Assembly (NCBI RefSeq): GCF_011355085.1
Contig: NZ_VXCP01000060.1
Location: 1-34,039, forward strand
From: Pseudomonas akapageensis
Lineage (GTDB): Bacteria; Pseudomonadota; Gammaproteobacteria; Pseudomonadales; Pseudomonadaceae
DNA length: 34,039 nucleotides
Reading direction: 5' to 3'
The position numbers and the translations under genes are program-made. The notes beneath the pieces are model-generated. The model saw only the letters and a list, made by a program, of their open reading frames with translations. It was not told the origin of the DNA and made no database searches. Shown one piece after another: positions 1 through 9,182 of the stretch. Position 1 is the first letter of the stretch, and each line of letters opens with the position of its first letter.

Positions 1-85
1 GGGTGGGTATGTAGGATTGGTCTGTCAGATGGGGGGGATTAGGCGGTATGTAAAGTAATTTATGTAGCTGGGAGCGAAGTGCAGC
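1..85. other. Intergenic edge with CCTACATA-type element
   Basis: No gene is visible. On the minus strand, positions 5-16 read TCCTACATACCC. The CCTACATACCC core recurs upstream of the fimbrial subunit gene (29010-29021, minus strand), and CCTACATA recurs upstream of the autotransporter (23728-23736). It may belong to the promoter of a minus-strand gene beyond the left edge. This is a weak inference from a short shared word. Confidence 0.25.
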
Positions 86-127
86 AATCAAAAATCCCGC
101 AGAACGGGATCTGCGGGATTTTTGATT
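86..127. terminator. Strong bidirectional terminator after the RHS gene
   Basis: This is a perfect 17-base inverted repeat (86-102 and 111-127) around an 8-base loop. The outer arms are A-rich on one side and T-rich on the other, so either strand gives a GC-rich stem followed by a U run. It lies 5 bases past the stop of the minus-strand RHS gene and marks the end of that operon. Confidence 0.9.
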
Positions 128-132
128 AGTTG

Positions 133-3100
133 CTAAGTTCTATTCAGAATTTTCCCAAGGCCTTTTACCCTGAACGCATTAACGGCGTTAGTCACTATGC
201 CAACGGTTCCAACAGCACGCGGGAAATCTTTGGGTCGCACATCAACGTGTCTGAGCCTGACTGTGTCTCCGGAGCTGTTAGTGGGTACGGATGGTGGGGC
301 CGGTGAATGTGCCTGAGTCTGAACTGGAAGGACATCAGGGCTACTATCATAGTCGACAGACGGAATACTTGGAGTTACAGAGCCGCGTGTGTCAACGACG
401 TCAATGCCAGTATCGCTTGCAGATGGCCGTCTTGCTGCCTGCGAAGTAGAGCTGCCGGCACGCGATAAGTTTGGTGTTGCACCAGTTGGCACAGCATCAG
501 TCTGTGTACCTACGCTCTTCCGCGTTACACCAGCACCACCAGCCGGCGATTTCGACCGGGTCGCCCCAAACCCTACAACTATCCCGCCGAGGACGGTGGC
601 CGCATAACCTCCATACATGAGTCCCTCCGCGACCTTTGGATCTTGCACTAAATTCGAGGCAGCTTGCAGACCAAGACCCAAAATCTGAATTCCCGCGCCC
701 ACGACAAGTGGCAAAGTGACTCCTCCTGTAAAGTAGATGGAGGCCGCTATCGATACCACCAGAATTACCGCACCGACAATAGTGCCTAGCCAGCCGCCCA
801 GGAGGCTTTTATCTGGCTTCTGCTTCTCGGGCGGATCGATATACGGCGGATTCGGATCCCGCCGAGGTGCCACAGAATCAGCACGATGCCCGGTCGGGTC
901 GCGCCATGTGATCGGGTTGCCCAGGCAATACAGGTAAGGGTTGATCCCCGATTCCTCGGGGCTGAGCGAGTCCGGGCTGTGAAAACGCATCAGGCTCGGG
1001 TTGTAGGCCCGGTACCCACGACCCAGCAGGTACCAGCCAAAGGCCTTGTCGCGGGCTTCGCCGTTGAACGCCAGCAGGCTGTCCAGTCCGTTGTCGCCGG
1101 CGCGTTCGCCGTAGGCGCTGTAGTTCGCTGTCTGTACGCCGCCTGCGTCGCTCTCGCCGATCACGCTGTTGGCCGCATCGGTCAGCAGCAGGCGGGTCTG
1201 GGCGGGGCTGCCGGGCTGCTGCTGGCCCAGCGGGCGGTCGCCGTCGTACAGGTATTGGGTAAGCACGCCGTCTTCCAGGGTGCTGCTCAGGCTGTAGCCC
1301 TGATAAGCGCGCAGGCTTTCGCTGGCACTGCCGTGGCGCACGCCGACCAGATGGTCGTGGCCATCGTAGCGGTAACTGGCGAGCGATGCATCGTCATTGG
1401 CGCTGCGCACTTCCAGCAGGCGGCCGAGGCTGTCGTAGCGCAGGCGGCGGCCCTGCTCGTCGTTTAGCATGTGGCCGTCGGCGTCGTACTCGAAGGCCTG
1501 TTGCGCCGGATAATCGGGGTGGGTATGGGTGACGCTCCTGAGCTGGAAGCTGCCATCTTCGGCATAGACGAAGCGTGCCGTATCCCGAGTGCCATCGTCG
1601 AACGTCGTCACGCATTGGGTGATGTTGTTCAAGTCATCGAACCGGAACAGCTGTTGCGTGATCGGCGTGCCCTGGGCGTTGGTCGGCAAGGTGTCGCCTT
1701 CGCAGGCATGACGCGTCAGGCGGTTGAGCGCATCGTAGTCGAAGGTTTCCAGGAGCCTGGAGCGGCCATCCTGCTGCAGCTCGCGGCTGTGCAACTGATC
1801 GTCGTCGCGCCAGACCTGGGTCAGGGTTTGCACGGTGCCGGCGTCCAGGCGCAAGGTGCGCAGCACTTCGCGACCGTGCTCGTCGTATTCAAGGTCAGTC
1901 ACCAGAGCGCGGCCGCTGGCCAGGTCGGTGCTGGTGCTCTGGGCCAGCAGACTGTCGCCGTTGTAGACGAACTCGGCCTTGAGATTGCCCTGGCTGACCT
2001 GCCGCAGCCGGCCGAACTCATCGTAATCGTACTGGGTCGGGGCGCCGCCGCTGTCGCTGCGGCTCAGCTGGCGCCCCTGCAGCGAGGTCCGGTAGTCGCT
2101 CTGCTGGCGCTGGCCATCCTTGTCGATCCACTGTTCGGACTTCAGGTGGCCCTGGTCGGTGTACTGGTAAATCCGCTCGCCATTGGCATTTTGCGTGCCG
2201 GTGATGTCGGCGCTGAAGCGGTCGTAGCCGTAGCTGGCCGACCCGTCCGGCGCTTCGATGGTGGCGGGCTGTGTGGTCAGGGCCAGGCGGTAATTGTATT
2301 TGATGGTGCGGTTGCTGGCGGTGATGCGCTGGCTGACCAGCACCTGTTCGCCGTCGTAACGGTATTGCTCCATTCGCGGGCCGACGCTGAGGCGGGTCAG
2401 GCGATCGAGGCCGTCGAACCCACGCTCGCACACGGGCAGCGGTGCCGAGCCGTTGACGGGCGACACTTCGAGCCGGGTGGGCAGTTCGTTGCGGCTGTGT
2501 TCGGCAAAGGTGCGGGCGATCGCGCTGTCGTTGGGCAATACCGTGCGCTGCATGCGACCCCAGGCGTCGTATTCATAGCGGGTGGTGCGTTGCAGGTTCT
2601 GCGTGGGTTGGCCGTCGGGGCTGCGCAGGGTTTCCACTTCGCGGGTGCAGCTGCCCAGGCCGGTGTAGAAGTATTCCCGCAAACCTGCCGGTGTACCGTC
2701 GGCATCCAGGCGCTGCACCGAGACGGGCTTGTCGAACAGGTTGTACTGGGTCACCTGCCGGTGGGTGCGCACGCCAGGTTTTTCGGCATTCTCCTGCCAG
2801 GTGCTGACGGTGTTGCCATGGGGGCCGAAGGGCGACATCTCGCTGAACTGGGCGACGCCGTCCGGGCCGGTCTGTTTGTACAGTTGCCCCCAGGCGTCGT
2901 ATTCGAAGTGGCTGGTCAGGGCCAGGCTGCGTTCGTCCAGCTGGTCGAAAACGGTTTCGCGGGTTTTACGGCCCAGGCCATCGAATTGGGCGGCATAGGT
3001 CTGGTGCCGCACGCGTTGCTGGCCGGTGGCATCGAGGGTTTCGCGTTCTTGGCGAAGGGTACGGTTGTATCCGTCGAAGAAGGTGAAGGTGGTGACCCCT

Positions 3101-5043
3101 TTGACATCCGTCACCGCTTGTGTGGCTTGTTGCCCATCGGTGGAGGTGAGGCTGTATTGATACTGACGCGTCGCTACGTACTCGGTGTCGGGTGCCACGG
3201 TTTCAGTCACGAGACGTCTCAGGGCATCGTAGCGATAATGGGTCCGCACGCCGTGGATGTTTTCGTCGCGCATCAGGTCACCGGTGAACAGCGAGTGCGC
3301 GGTGGTGGTGGTCTTTTGCGTGCGGTCGAAGCCGATGTAGGTTTCGACGGTTTGCTGCAGGGTTTCGCGGCCCAGTTCGCCATCGACCTTGCTGTAGCGA
3401 AACTCCGTGCGTGAGGTCTTGCCATTGAGGGTTTCGGTCTGGAAGTCCGCGCGGCCATGCAGGAAGAGCCTGTCGGGCATGTCCAGATAGCGCCGCTCGG
3501 TCTGCCGCAGCAGGTTCTGGTTGTCGCCTTCGATATGCACCAGGGTTTCGCTATCGATCAATAGCCAACCGTTGCCGATCCCGCCTTGCACCGGCGGCAG
3601 TTGCCGGTAGCCATAACGCGTGCGCAGCACGGGTGCCTGGCCTTCGCCACCGGTGGCGGGGTACACGGTCTGGCTGCGCAGATTACGCACGAAGCCTTCG
3701 GGGTCGGCCGGGCAGCCTTCGCTATCGTCGACTGGGTAATACTCGCGAACGATGCGGATGCCGTCGGGCGTGAGCTCTTCGAGCAGGTTGCCGTGATCGT
3801 CGTAGAGGGTGGTCAGGATCTCGCTGCGCGTCCTGGTCGCATCGTTAGCCAGTGCCCAGCGCTTTTCCACGGTCTTGGGCAACTGGAAATAGGGCGGCTG
3901 CTGATCGAAGGGCACGTCCAGGGCGTGATAGGTATTGAGCACCTTCTGGATGCAACCGTCCTGGGCGGTGGTTTCTTCGGTCAACAGGTGGAAGCGGTTG
4001 AAATGGCGCACGACGCTGCGCACCACCCTGCCATCGAGCAGGTGCTCGGTGATGGAGCCATAGCTGTAGCTGCCGCTGACCTTGTACAGGTTGTCCAGGC
4101 CGTCATCGCTCCAGCTGATGGCGCTGTTGTTGCCCAGGAAGTTCTCGTTGGTATAGGTGTAGCGTGCCTCCATGCGCGGCTGGTCGAAGCCGGGCAGGAT
4201 TTCATGGCGGGTGACCCTGGGCAGCGGCTGGCGGCCACTGTTGCCGGGGTAGGCGTGGCCGCCATCGTTGTACTCGACCAGCTCGCGCCCGCCCACCGGG
4301 GTCTGGACCTCCTTGATGCAGGTCATGCCGCGCACCTGCACGTAATCGAAGCGCCAGCTGGCCCGCTCGGCGGTCGGCAACACGATCTCGCGCACGTGCC
4401 GATCGGTCAGCTTGACCTCGAAGCGCGCCAGCGGCGTGCCGCCGGGGCCGGCGAAGGGGTGCAACTGCAGGACCATGCTGCTGTCACTGGAGCGGTCGAT
4501 CTGCAACAGCGTCTGTTCGCTGGCGTCCTTGATCGAGGCCAGGCAGGGTTGGCCCCGGAAGCTGGTGTAGTGCAGGCTGATCCAGTGTCCCGATGGCGAG
4601 CAGACCCGGCTTGGCAGGGCCACCCGGTCGGCGCCGCTGCCCAGGGTTTGCAGGATCTCCACCAACCCGGACTTGTGCACCACGCGGTAGGTGTCGTTGC
4701 CGTCGTTGTAGAAGTGGAAGCTGTCGAGCTTCTTCTCGCGAATCGACGGCTGCGGGCCGCTGCCGGTGACCTTGAAGGTCTCCCCGGTGCTCAGGGCCAG
4801 CATGCTGTTGGGCGGGGTGTACTGGGACAGGTTGAGGTTCCAGCCTCTGCCGAAGCCCGAGTCCAGTATGTTGAGCGGGTTGAAGGCCAGCTGCAGAGGC
4901 AGGACCGGGCCGCACAGGTCGTTACTCTTGAGTTCCGGCAGGTCGATGGTTGCGGTGTATTGGCCGGTACGCGGGTCGACGCTGTTTTGCACGAAACTCA
5001 GAAAGTTGAAGGCGTTGGAATGCGCCGTTGAGGAAGTGGTCAT
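133..5043 (-). CDS. RHS repeat protein with membrane-prone C-terminal tip (RHS1)
   Basis: This is a large RHS/YD-repeat protein of 1636 residues. Such proteins build a beta-cocoon shell that encloses a variable C-terminal part. Dozens of YD-type repeats (YDALRR, YDAWGQ, YDEFGR) fill residues about 400-1280. The RHS core follows, with GRGYRAYNPSLMRF and an ending DPTGH at about residue 1386. The 250-residue tip has about 50 hydrophobic residues just after the core (GTIVGAVILVVSIAASIYF), a second hydrophobic stretch, then a Ser/Thr/Pro-rich region; no enzymatic motif was recognised. The start at 5043 is preferred over an in-frame ATG 22 codons earlier, because GAGG sits about 10 bases upstream and the paralogue at 16612 starts at the same residue. 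It is last in the minus-strand operon. No signal peptide, PAAR motif or immunity gene was seen. TccC-like or polymorphic-toxin function is inference. Confidence 0.9.
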   Translation of the reverse strand: MTTSSTAHSNAFNFLSFVQNSVDPRTGQYTATIDLPELKSNDLCGPVLPLQLAFNPLNILDSGFGRGWNLNLSQYTPPNSMLALSTGETFKVTGSGPQPSIREKKLDSFHFYNDGNDTYRVVHKSGLVEILQTLGSGADRVALPSRVCSPSGHWISLHYTSFRGQPCLASIKDASEQTLLQIDRSSDSSMVLQLHPFAGPGGTPLARFEVKLTDRHVREIVLPTAERASWRFDYVQVRGMTCIKEVQTPVGGRELVEYNDGGHAYPGNSGRQPLPRVTRHEILPGFDQPRMEARYTYTNENFLGNNSAISWSDDGLDNLYKVSGSYSYGSITEHLLDGRVVRSVVRHFNRFHLLTEETTAQDGCIQKVLNTYHALDVPFDQQPPYFQLPKTVEKRWALANDATRTRSEILTTLYDDHGNLLEELTPDGIRIVREYYPVDDSEGCPADPEGFVRNLRSQTVYPATGGEGQAPVLRTRYGYRQLPPVQGGIGNGWLLIDSETLVHIEGDNQNLLRQTERRYLDMPDRLFLHGRADFQTETLNGKTSRTEFRYSKVDGELGRETLQQTVETYIGFDRTQKTTTTAHSLFTGDLMRDENIHGVRTHYRYDALRRLVTETVAPDTEYVATRQYQYSLTSTDGQQATQAVTDVKGVTTFTFFDGYNRTLRQERETLDATGQQRVRHQTYAAQFDGLGRKTRETVFDQLDERSLALTSHFEYDAWGQLYKQTGPDGVAQFSEMSPFGPHGNTVSTWQENAEKPGVRTHRQVTQYNLFDKPVSVQRLDADGTPAGLREYFYTGLGSCTREVETLRSPDGQPTQNLQRTTRYEYDAWGRMQRTVLPNDSAIARTFAEHSRNELPTRLEVSPVNGSAPLPVCERGFDGLDRLTRLSVGPRMEQYRYDGEQVLVSQRITASNRTIKYNYRLALTTQPATIEAPDGSASYGYDRFSADITGTQNANGERIYQYTDQGHLKSEQWIDKDGQRQQSDYRTSLQGRQLSRSDSGGAPTQYDYDEFGRLRQVSQGNLKAEFVYNGDSLLAQSTSTDLASGRALVTDLEYDEHGREVLRTLRLDAGTVQTLTQVWRDDDQLHSRELQQDGRSRLLETFDYDALNRLTRHACEGDTLPTNAQGTPITQQLFRFDDLNNITQCVTTFDDGTRDTARFVYAEDGSFQLRSVTHTHPDYPAQQAFEYDADGHMLNDEQGRRLRYDSLGRLLEVRSANDDASLASYRYDGHDHLVGVRHGSASESLRAYQGYSLSSTLEDGVLTQYLYDGDRPLGQQQPGSPAQTRLLLTDAANSVIGESDAGGVQTANYSAYGERAGDNGLDSLLAFNGEARDKAFGWYLLGRGYRAYNPSLMRFHSPDSLSPEESGINPYLYCLGNPITWRDPTGHRADSVAPRRDPNPPYIDPPEKQKPDKSLLGGWLGTIVGAVILVVSIAASIYFTGGVTLPLVVGAGIQILGLGLQAASNLVQDPKVAEGLMYGGYAATVLGGIVVGFGATRSKSPAGGAGVTRKSVGTQTDAVPTGATPNLSRAGSSTSQAARRPSASDTGIDVVDTRGSVTPSIPSVDYDSSPDVLPVQTQAHSPAPPSVPTNSSGDTVRLRHVDVRPKDFPRAVGTVGIVTNAVNAFRVKGLGKILNRT
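3880..5043 (-). repeat. RHS inverted repeat, left arm
   Basis: The first roughly 1.16 kb of this RHS gene closely matches the first part of the plus-strand RHS gene (16612-17776), with long identical blocks in DNA and protein (for example NPLNILDSGFGRGWNLNLS in both). Similarity drops after the shared YHALDVPFDQQPPYFQLP segment. Because the genes are on opposite strands, the two arms form a long inverted repeat. The arm end was judged by eye. Confidence 0.75.
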
Positions 5044-5084
5044 GGTCGTGAATCCTCGATAAGACGGTTCGGGAGTGGCAGCGC

Positions 5085-5106
5085 GCCCGGCAGTTGCCAG
5101 CCGGGC
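5085..5106 (-). terminator. Intercistronic hairpin before the RHS gene
   Basis: A perfect 7-bp GC stem (5085-5091 with 5100-5106, loop of 8) lies between the stop of the secreted repeat protein gene and the start of RHS1. There is no U run on the minus strand. It is more likely an mRNA-stabilising or attenuating hairpin than a full terminator. Confidence 0.35.
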
Positions 5107-5123
5107 CATATTGTCGGAGGGGG

Positions 5124-6185
5124 TTAGCGGAGTGTGCCGCAGCGGTACCGGGTCGGACCGTTTTCGTCGTCTTCGTGCCAGCGACCGATCATCACGCTGT
5201 TGTCCGGGCAGTTGAAGGTGTGATTCTTTTCTATGACCTCAGACGACCAATTACCTGGAGTGGCGGCAAGTTCACGTTGCAATGAGTCGACAACCGTCGC
5301 GCATTCATACTTGGTCATGCCGTTCTCGTCGCCCGCATGCTGGCGGCCGGTCATGACTTGGTTGCCGGGGCAACTGAAATAGATACCTCGGTTAGGTTTC
5401 TCGCCATCCCCGGACTCCTTGATCTCAACGGACCATGTGCGATCCTTCAAGGTCAATGGGCCTTCTCGCGTGGCAACGCCGCAGCGGTAGCCGGTATTCT
5501 TGTTTTCGTCACCGTAATGCCTGCGTCCGGTCAGGATCTGGTTGACAGGGCAGCTGTAATTCGAGTTGGCCTCCTTGATCGGGTCGGACCAGGTGTGCGA
5601 TCCGGTCGTTGCATAGGGGGGAGGGGGTGGCATGCCTACGCTGCGGCCGGCGGTCACCCTGATGCACGAGAGTGCATCGCGGATTTCCGAGCCCGGCTTA
5701 TGGTACTTCCTCAGGAGCTGAAAGCCTTCTTTCACTATTTGTTCTTCGTTGTAGGAGAACAAGTTTACAACTTCAATGATGCCAGAGCTGGACAGTTTTC
5801 TGGTGGTCTTCAATTCCATCCAGAAGTTGCTGGTGTGCGGCTCGACAGGTGTTTCTTCTTCATTGCGCGGCACCGTTTGATCTTTAGTAGTGGTGGTTTG
5901 ACACCAGTCGTCATCGGTCAGAAGAATGGTGGTGGCTGAAGGCAGCAGGTCGAATTCTATAGAACGAGGTTTAATGTTGTGACAGTTATTGCCGGCAGAA
6001 GTCATTTCAAATTGCCGCGTAATACCACTGCCCATTGCAGGCGGTGTGAGCGAACATTGAGCCTGATTCTGGTCGCGGATAATGATGCTGGCGGATTTCG
6101 GCGCTGTATCGGACATCGCCAAACCTGGCAGTGTCAGACAGGCGAGTCCGGAGAGTAAGTAAATAAAGTTCTTCATGTTTTTCAT
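5124..6185 (-). CDS. Secreted protein with three Cys-rich GRxHxGDENG repeats
   Basis: A 353-residue protein of unrecognised family. The N-terminus is a Sec signal peptide (Lys-containing n-region, hydrophobic core, likely cut after GLA or AMS near residue 23-25). Residues about 30-190 hold several cysteines and no motif I recognise. Residues about 195-353 are three tandem repeats of about 50 residues with the pattern W-x3-IKE ... C-P-x-N-x-V-M-x-G-R-x-H-x-x-D-E-N-G-x-T-x-Y-x-C. The two cysteines of each unit could form one disulfide after export. The upstream lipoprotein gene encodes the same repeat, so the two are paralogues. The gene sits 57 bases after that gene and 80 bases before RHS1, so co-transcription is likely. 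The start is uncertain between the ATG at 6185 and the fourth codon, because neither has a clear ribosome site. Function is unknown; extracellular binding is a guess. Confidence 0.8.
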   Translation of the reverse strand: MKNMKNFIYLLSGLACLTLPGLAMSDTAPKSASIIIRDQNQAQCSLTPPAMGSGITRQFEMTSAGNNCHNIKPRSIEFDLLPSATTILLTDDDWCQTTTTKDQTVPRNEEETPVEPHTSNFWMELKTTRKLSSSGIIEVVNLFSYNEEQIVKEGFQLLRKYHKPGSEIRDALSCIRVTAGRSVGMPPPPPYATTGSHTWSDPIKEANSNYSCPVNQILTGRRHYGDENKNTGYRCGVATREGPLTLKDRTWSVEIKESGDGEKPNRGIYFSCPGNQVMTGRQHAGDENGMTKYECATVVDSLQRELAATPGNWSSEVIEKNHTFNCPDNSVMIGRWHEDDENGPTRYRCGTLR

Positions 6186-6242
6186 GGTGATCAGCGCCGA
6201 AGGTTTATGTTGTGCTAAGTAATGGGCGAATATAAATGCGGC

Positions 6243-6916
6243 TTACCACAATGTTCCGCACAAGTACCGGGTTTCTCCGTGTTCATCACCTTCATGGTAT
6301 CGACCGATCATGACTTGATTGTCGGGGCAGACGTATTCGTGACCTTTTTTGTCCGAACCGCCTTCTGCCGCGTTATATCCCCATGCGACTTCAATGACTT
6401 GCAGGTAATCACCCCATTTATCCTTGACTTTGGCGCAGGTATATTCGGTATCGCCATTCTCATCACCTTCATGTGAACGGCCAGTCATTACACTGTTATT
6501 CCTGCATTTTTGTTCCCCGCTGGTACTTTCCTTGACTGGGCCCAGCGTAGAGCGTTCGACCAGAATTAACGGACGAACTCCATTTTGCTCCAGGGTGGCG
6601 CAGAGGTGGCTGGTCATCCCGTGTTCATCGGCGACACCATTATTGCCTTCTCTGATTCTTCGCCCAACCATCACTTTGTTGCCATCACACAGGAAGGGCC
6701 ATCGCCTTTATCTCCATCATGGGATGCGCTTTCCTTTTTTTCCGATGACCAACTGCTGTCATGTATCACCCCGGCTGCAGCCCTGGGTTTGCTTGCGGGT
6801 GACGGGGACGGTGCAGAGTCATCTCCAGAACAAGCGCTGAGCATTGTGAAAGCCGACAACAATACGGCTGTAAAGTACTGGCCTTTGACGAGTGGCTTGA
6901 ATAGGTAAGTATTCAT
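6243..6916 (-). pseudogene. Lipoprotein with Cys-rich GRxHxGDExG repeats, frameshifted
   Basis: The first frame (6916-6671) starts with a lipoprotein signal peptide (lipobox LSAC, Ser at +2 predicting the outer membrane). It reads into a repeat unit and then stops. The rest (6674-6243) continues in another frame and completes the family pattern C-x-x-N-x-V-M-x-G-R as CDGNKVMVGR, followed by two more repeats like those of the neighbouring secreted protein. One base appears to be missing near 6690-6697, where the minus strand reads CCTTCC; restoring one base joins the frames. AAGGAG lies 5 bases before the ATG, and a lux box with a -10-like sequence lies upstream, so the promoter looks intact. 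Alternatives are a sequencing error, or restart at the GTG (6674) that overlaps the stop by four bases. The intact product would have been an outer-membrane partner of the secreted repeat protein. Confidence 0.7.
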
Positions 6917-7011
6917 TGTTGCTCCTTGGGCTTAAGTGGTAATTGCGTAGGCTTATTAACCAATAAAATGGGTTGGATCGGATGGTAGAAGCAAAAATCG
7001 AGGTTGCCTAC

Positions 7012-7027
7012 CTAGCACAATTGATAG
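7012..7027 (-). promoter_or_regulatory. lux box upstream of the lipoprotein/RHS1 operon
   Basis: The minus strand reads CTATCAATTGTGCTAG, which fits the CT-N12-AG las/rhl box with near-dyad symmetry. A -10-like TACCAT lies at 6987-6982, 24 bases after the box. The start codon is about 95 bases away. The box is divergent from the next one at 7090. Confidence 0.65.
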
Positions 7028-7089
7028 GTTGCAGGCGCGCTGCGGGAATAAAAGTCGGCGATTGTAGTCGCGTTCGAAAGGCGCGCAAC

Positions 7090-7105
7090 CTATCACTTCT
7101 GTCAG
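7090..7105 (+). promoter_or_regulatory. lux box upstream of the first TULIP-like gene
   Basis: The site reads CTATCACTTCTGTCAG (CT-N12-AG) and is preceded by AAC as in several other copies. A -10-like TAAAAA lies at 7129-7134, exactly 23 bases after the box. This places the box near -42, the usual place for LuxR-type activation. The ATG at 7205 is 99 bases downstream. Confidence 0.75.
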
Positions 7106-7204
7106 TATTCATTGGCGGATATCACTGGTAAAAAACATCCCTGTCACTGGCAGGTAAAGCGCTTTGCAGAGTAGGATTTTCGGACTTGAGTATGTGGTGG
7201 AGAT

Positions 7205-9064
7205 ATGCCTCGCGAAACGCTCAATACAATAATGGACTGGGCACGGTCGGCGCCCAGAACCCTTGGTTGGGATGCAATAGTTGCTTACCATCGCGATGTG
7301 CTTAATGCACTGTTGGCAGACGGTTATATTCAGGGGTTTACAAGTGATCGCTATTTGGAAGCTTTCCCCATTGAAGAGGTCGTAACAGCCAATCGGCACT
7401 GGGAATACATCGAAAACTGCCTTCTGGACCACCCCCGTCTGTTTTTTGGTGACAACTCGATCATTCAAAGTACGGCATCCTTTACCCTGCGGATGGTAGG
7501 GGGCACGCAGTTGTCCGTGATCAAGAATGTCGGGCAGCGGGTCCGCGCTGTGGAGCGGGTCGGGCCGTGCAATGGCCTGGCCGATATCTCCCTGGTCATG
7601 CACGTCAATTTGCAGTTGAACCCTGGAACCTTGGATTCAGAAGGGCGGGTGCGGCTGAGCTGGGCCGATGGTAGCCGTTTTTTCCTGCAGAAAGACGGCA
7701 GTCAGGAATTGGACGAGCTTGGCGCGGGAAAATACCGGCGTGCGATGGAGGCGTGGCCAGCGGCCAGGAAAATGTTCGAACTCAATCGCATTCAGTTGAG
7801 CCCGGGGAACTATTGGTTGCGGCCATTGCAGTTCCTTGTCCGGGGGCACCACTCGTTGCATAACCCCCCTGAATCCGCCCATGAACTGTTGTTGTTTATA
7901 AAGTTCGCGGGCAACGATAACGGTAGGCTGCCCGCCAGTGACGGCAGTCAGAAATATCTGATCGCCGAGGCGCCAGACCTCGTGCCGCTCACGATTCTGC
8001 CAACGCTGCCGGATGTTGCTGACAGTCGCAACAGCAGGGCAGCCGAGGGCACAATGGATGCGTATGCCGTGTTTCGTTTGCATGAATTGTTGTTGCCCCC
8101 CGAAGCCCTGTATCAAGACGGTTGGTCGGACGTCGCAACGGTGCTGTTTGGCCGTGCGTGGGACCAAGGCAGGCTCAATGACCGCGTGAGCCCCAACGAA
8201 GTCACGCTGGGGCCTGGCGACCGCTGGAAGTTTACGTCCCCGACGTCCGGGCCCGTGGAGTGGAGCGTGCGCAACCTGGGGGGGGAGTCGGGCAGTGCCG
8301 GACGGATAGGCGACGATGGCAGCTACACCGCGCCCACTGGCTTTAGCGGTGATTTCAAGCGGGTGATCGTCACGGCCCGGGAAACGGGGCCGAATGCGGG
8401 TTATCGGGGCTCGGTCCTGGTGACCATCATGCAGCAGTCGATCTTCGTCGACCCTTATGTTCAGGTTACCAGTGCCGGTGGTCCGCCTCATTCCATTCGT
8501 GCGGGTAACGGGCATCAGACAACTATGCAATGGAGCCTTGAACCGGGCTCGACCGGGGGGTTGCAAAGCGCGCCCGCCGGGCAAACGCTGTATACACCCC
8601 CGGCTTCACCGCGTCCTGCGGTAATTTTTGACGCGTCGGCAAAAACGCTTGAACCGGCGGCCGTCAGAAGCAGCACAGACCGACTCGTCACACTGGATAC
8701 CATCAAGGTTCGGGGTCTGATCAACACTGAAACATCATCGGTTGTGGTTGTTCATATCCCCCAGACGCATTTTTTTCGAGTGGAAAAAACACCGGCGGGC
8801 AATGGGCTCCAGTTGAAATTCTATTACGTGGACAAGCAAGGGGTCGAAGTTCGTGTCGCCGACGCCGATACACAATGGACATTACTGTCAGGTGACGGCG
8901 CGCTTTCACCCCAGGGTGTTTATACGCCTGCCGTCAATGGGCGTTGCAGATTTGCCGTGATCCGGGCAATTGAAGATGACGACCAGCGCTGGTATTGGGC
9001 ATTCATCGTGGTGCCGCTGCCGTTGATAAGTATTGATCGTTTCGTAAGTTTACATAATGGCTGA
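7205..9064 (+). CDS. TULIP/P47-like protein with Ig-like domains (paralogue A)
   Basis: A 619-residue protein without signal peptide or membrane segment. Residues about 18-36, TLGWDAIVAYHRDVLNALL, match the opening signature of the P47/OrfX TULIP proteins (T-x-GWD-x-V-x-A ... VN-x-x-L) known from botulinum neurotoxin clusters. The next 230 residues align with paralogues B (11153) and C (13625), including the STASFTLRMVGG strand. From about residue 330 onward come Ig-like units with WSV ... G-x-I-x-x-x-G-x-YT-x-P motifs, typical of bacterial Ig-like folds. The start is supported by GGTGGAG just upstream (short spacing) and by the equal N-terminal lengths of the paralogues. It has its own lux box and a second one follows it, so it may be transcribed alone. 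Lipid or protein binding is a family-based inference from a short signature. Confidence 0.8.
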   Translation: MPRETLNTIMDWARSAPRTLGWDAIVAYHRDVLNALLADGYIQGFTSDRYLEAFPIEEVVTANRHWEYIENCLLDHPRLFFGDNSIIQSTASFTLRMVGGTQLSVIKNVGQRVRAVERVGPCNGLADISLVMHVNLQLNPGTLDSEGRVRLSWADGSRFFLQKDGSQELDELGAGKYRRAMEAWPAARKMFELNRIQLSPGNYWLRPLQFLVRGHHSLHNPPESAHELLLFIKFAGNDNGRLPASDGSQKYLIAEAPDLVPLTILPTLPDVADSRNSRAAEGTMDAYAVFRLHELLLPPEALYQDGWSDVATVLFGRAWDQGRLNDRVSPNEVTLGPGDRWKFTSPTSGPVEWSVRNLGGESGSAGRIGDDGSYTAPTGFSGDFKRVIVTARETGPNAGYRGSVLVTIMQQSIFVDPYVQVTSAGGPPHSIRAGNGHQTTMQWSLEPGSTGGLQSAPAGQTLYTPPASPRPAVIFDASAKTLEPAAVRSSTDRLVTLDTIKVRGLINTETSSVVVVHIPQTHFFRVEKTPAGNGLQLKFYYVDKQGVEVRVADADTQWTLLSGDGALSPQGVYTPAVNGRCRFAVIRAIEDDDQRWYWAFIVVPLPLISIDRFVSLHNG

Positions 9065-9110
9065 CAGTGCGCTTGTCGATAGTGTTTTTATTACGTGTCC
9101 GGGGCAAAAC

Positions 9111-9126
9111 CTATCAGTTCTGCTAG
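9111..9126 (+). promoter_or_regulatory. lux box upstream of the long Ig/TULIP/RHS2 operon
   Basis: The site reads CTATCAGTTCTGCTAG (CT-N12-AG), very close to the known lasB-type operator sequence. TAAAAA at 9150-9155 lies exactly 23 bases after the box, the same spacing and hexamer as the 7090 promoter. The ATG of the multi-Ig gene is 57 bases downstream. It probably drives the genes 9183-21249. Confidence 0.75.
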
Positions 9127-9182
9127 TAGGCAGCCGAGTGGCGCAGGAGTAAAAAATAACCACGCTATAGGGAGTTTGCAAT

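Noticed and set aside
1471..5031. Very long open frames (up to 647 codons) on the plus strand opposite RHS1, and matching ones on the minus strand opposite RHS2 (16663-19944)
   Set aside because: They mirror GC-rich repeat coding sequence, have low-complexity Ala/Val/Gly/Gln composition, lack ribosome sites and match no family; they are antisense shadows.
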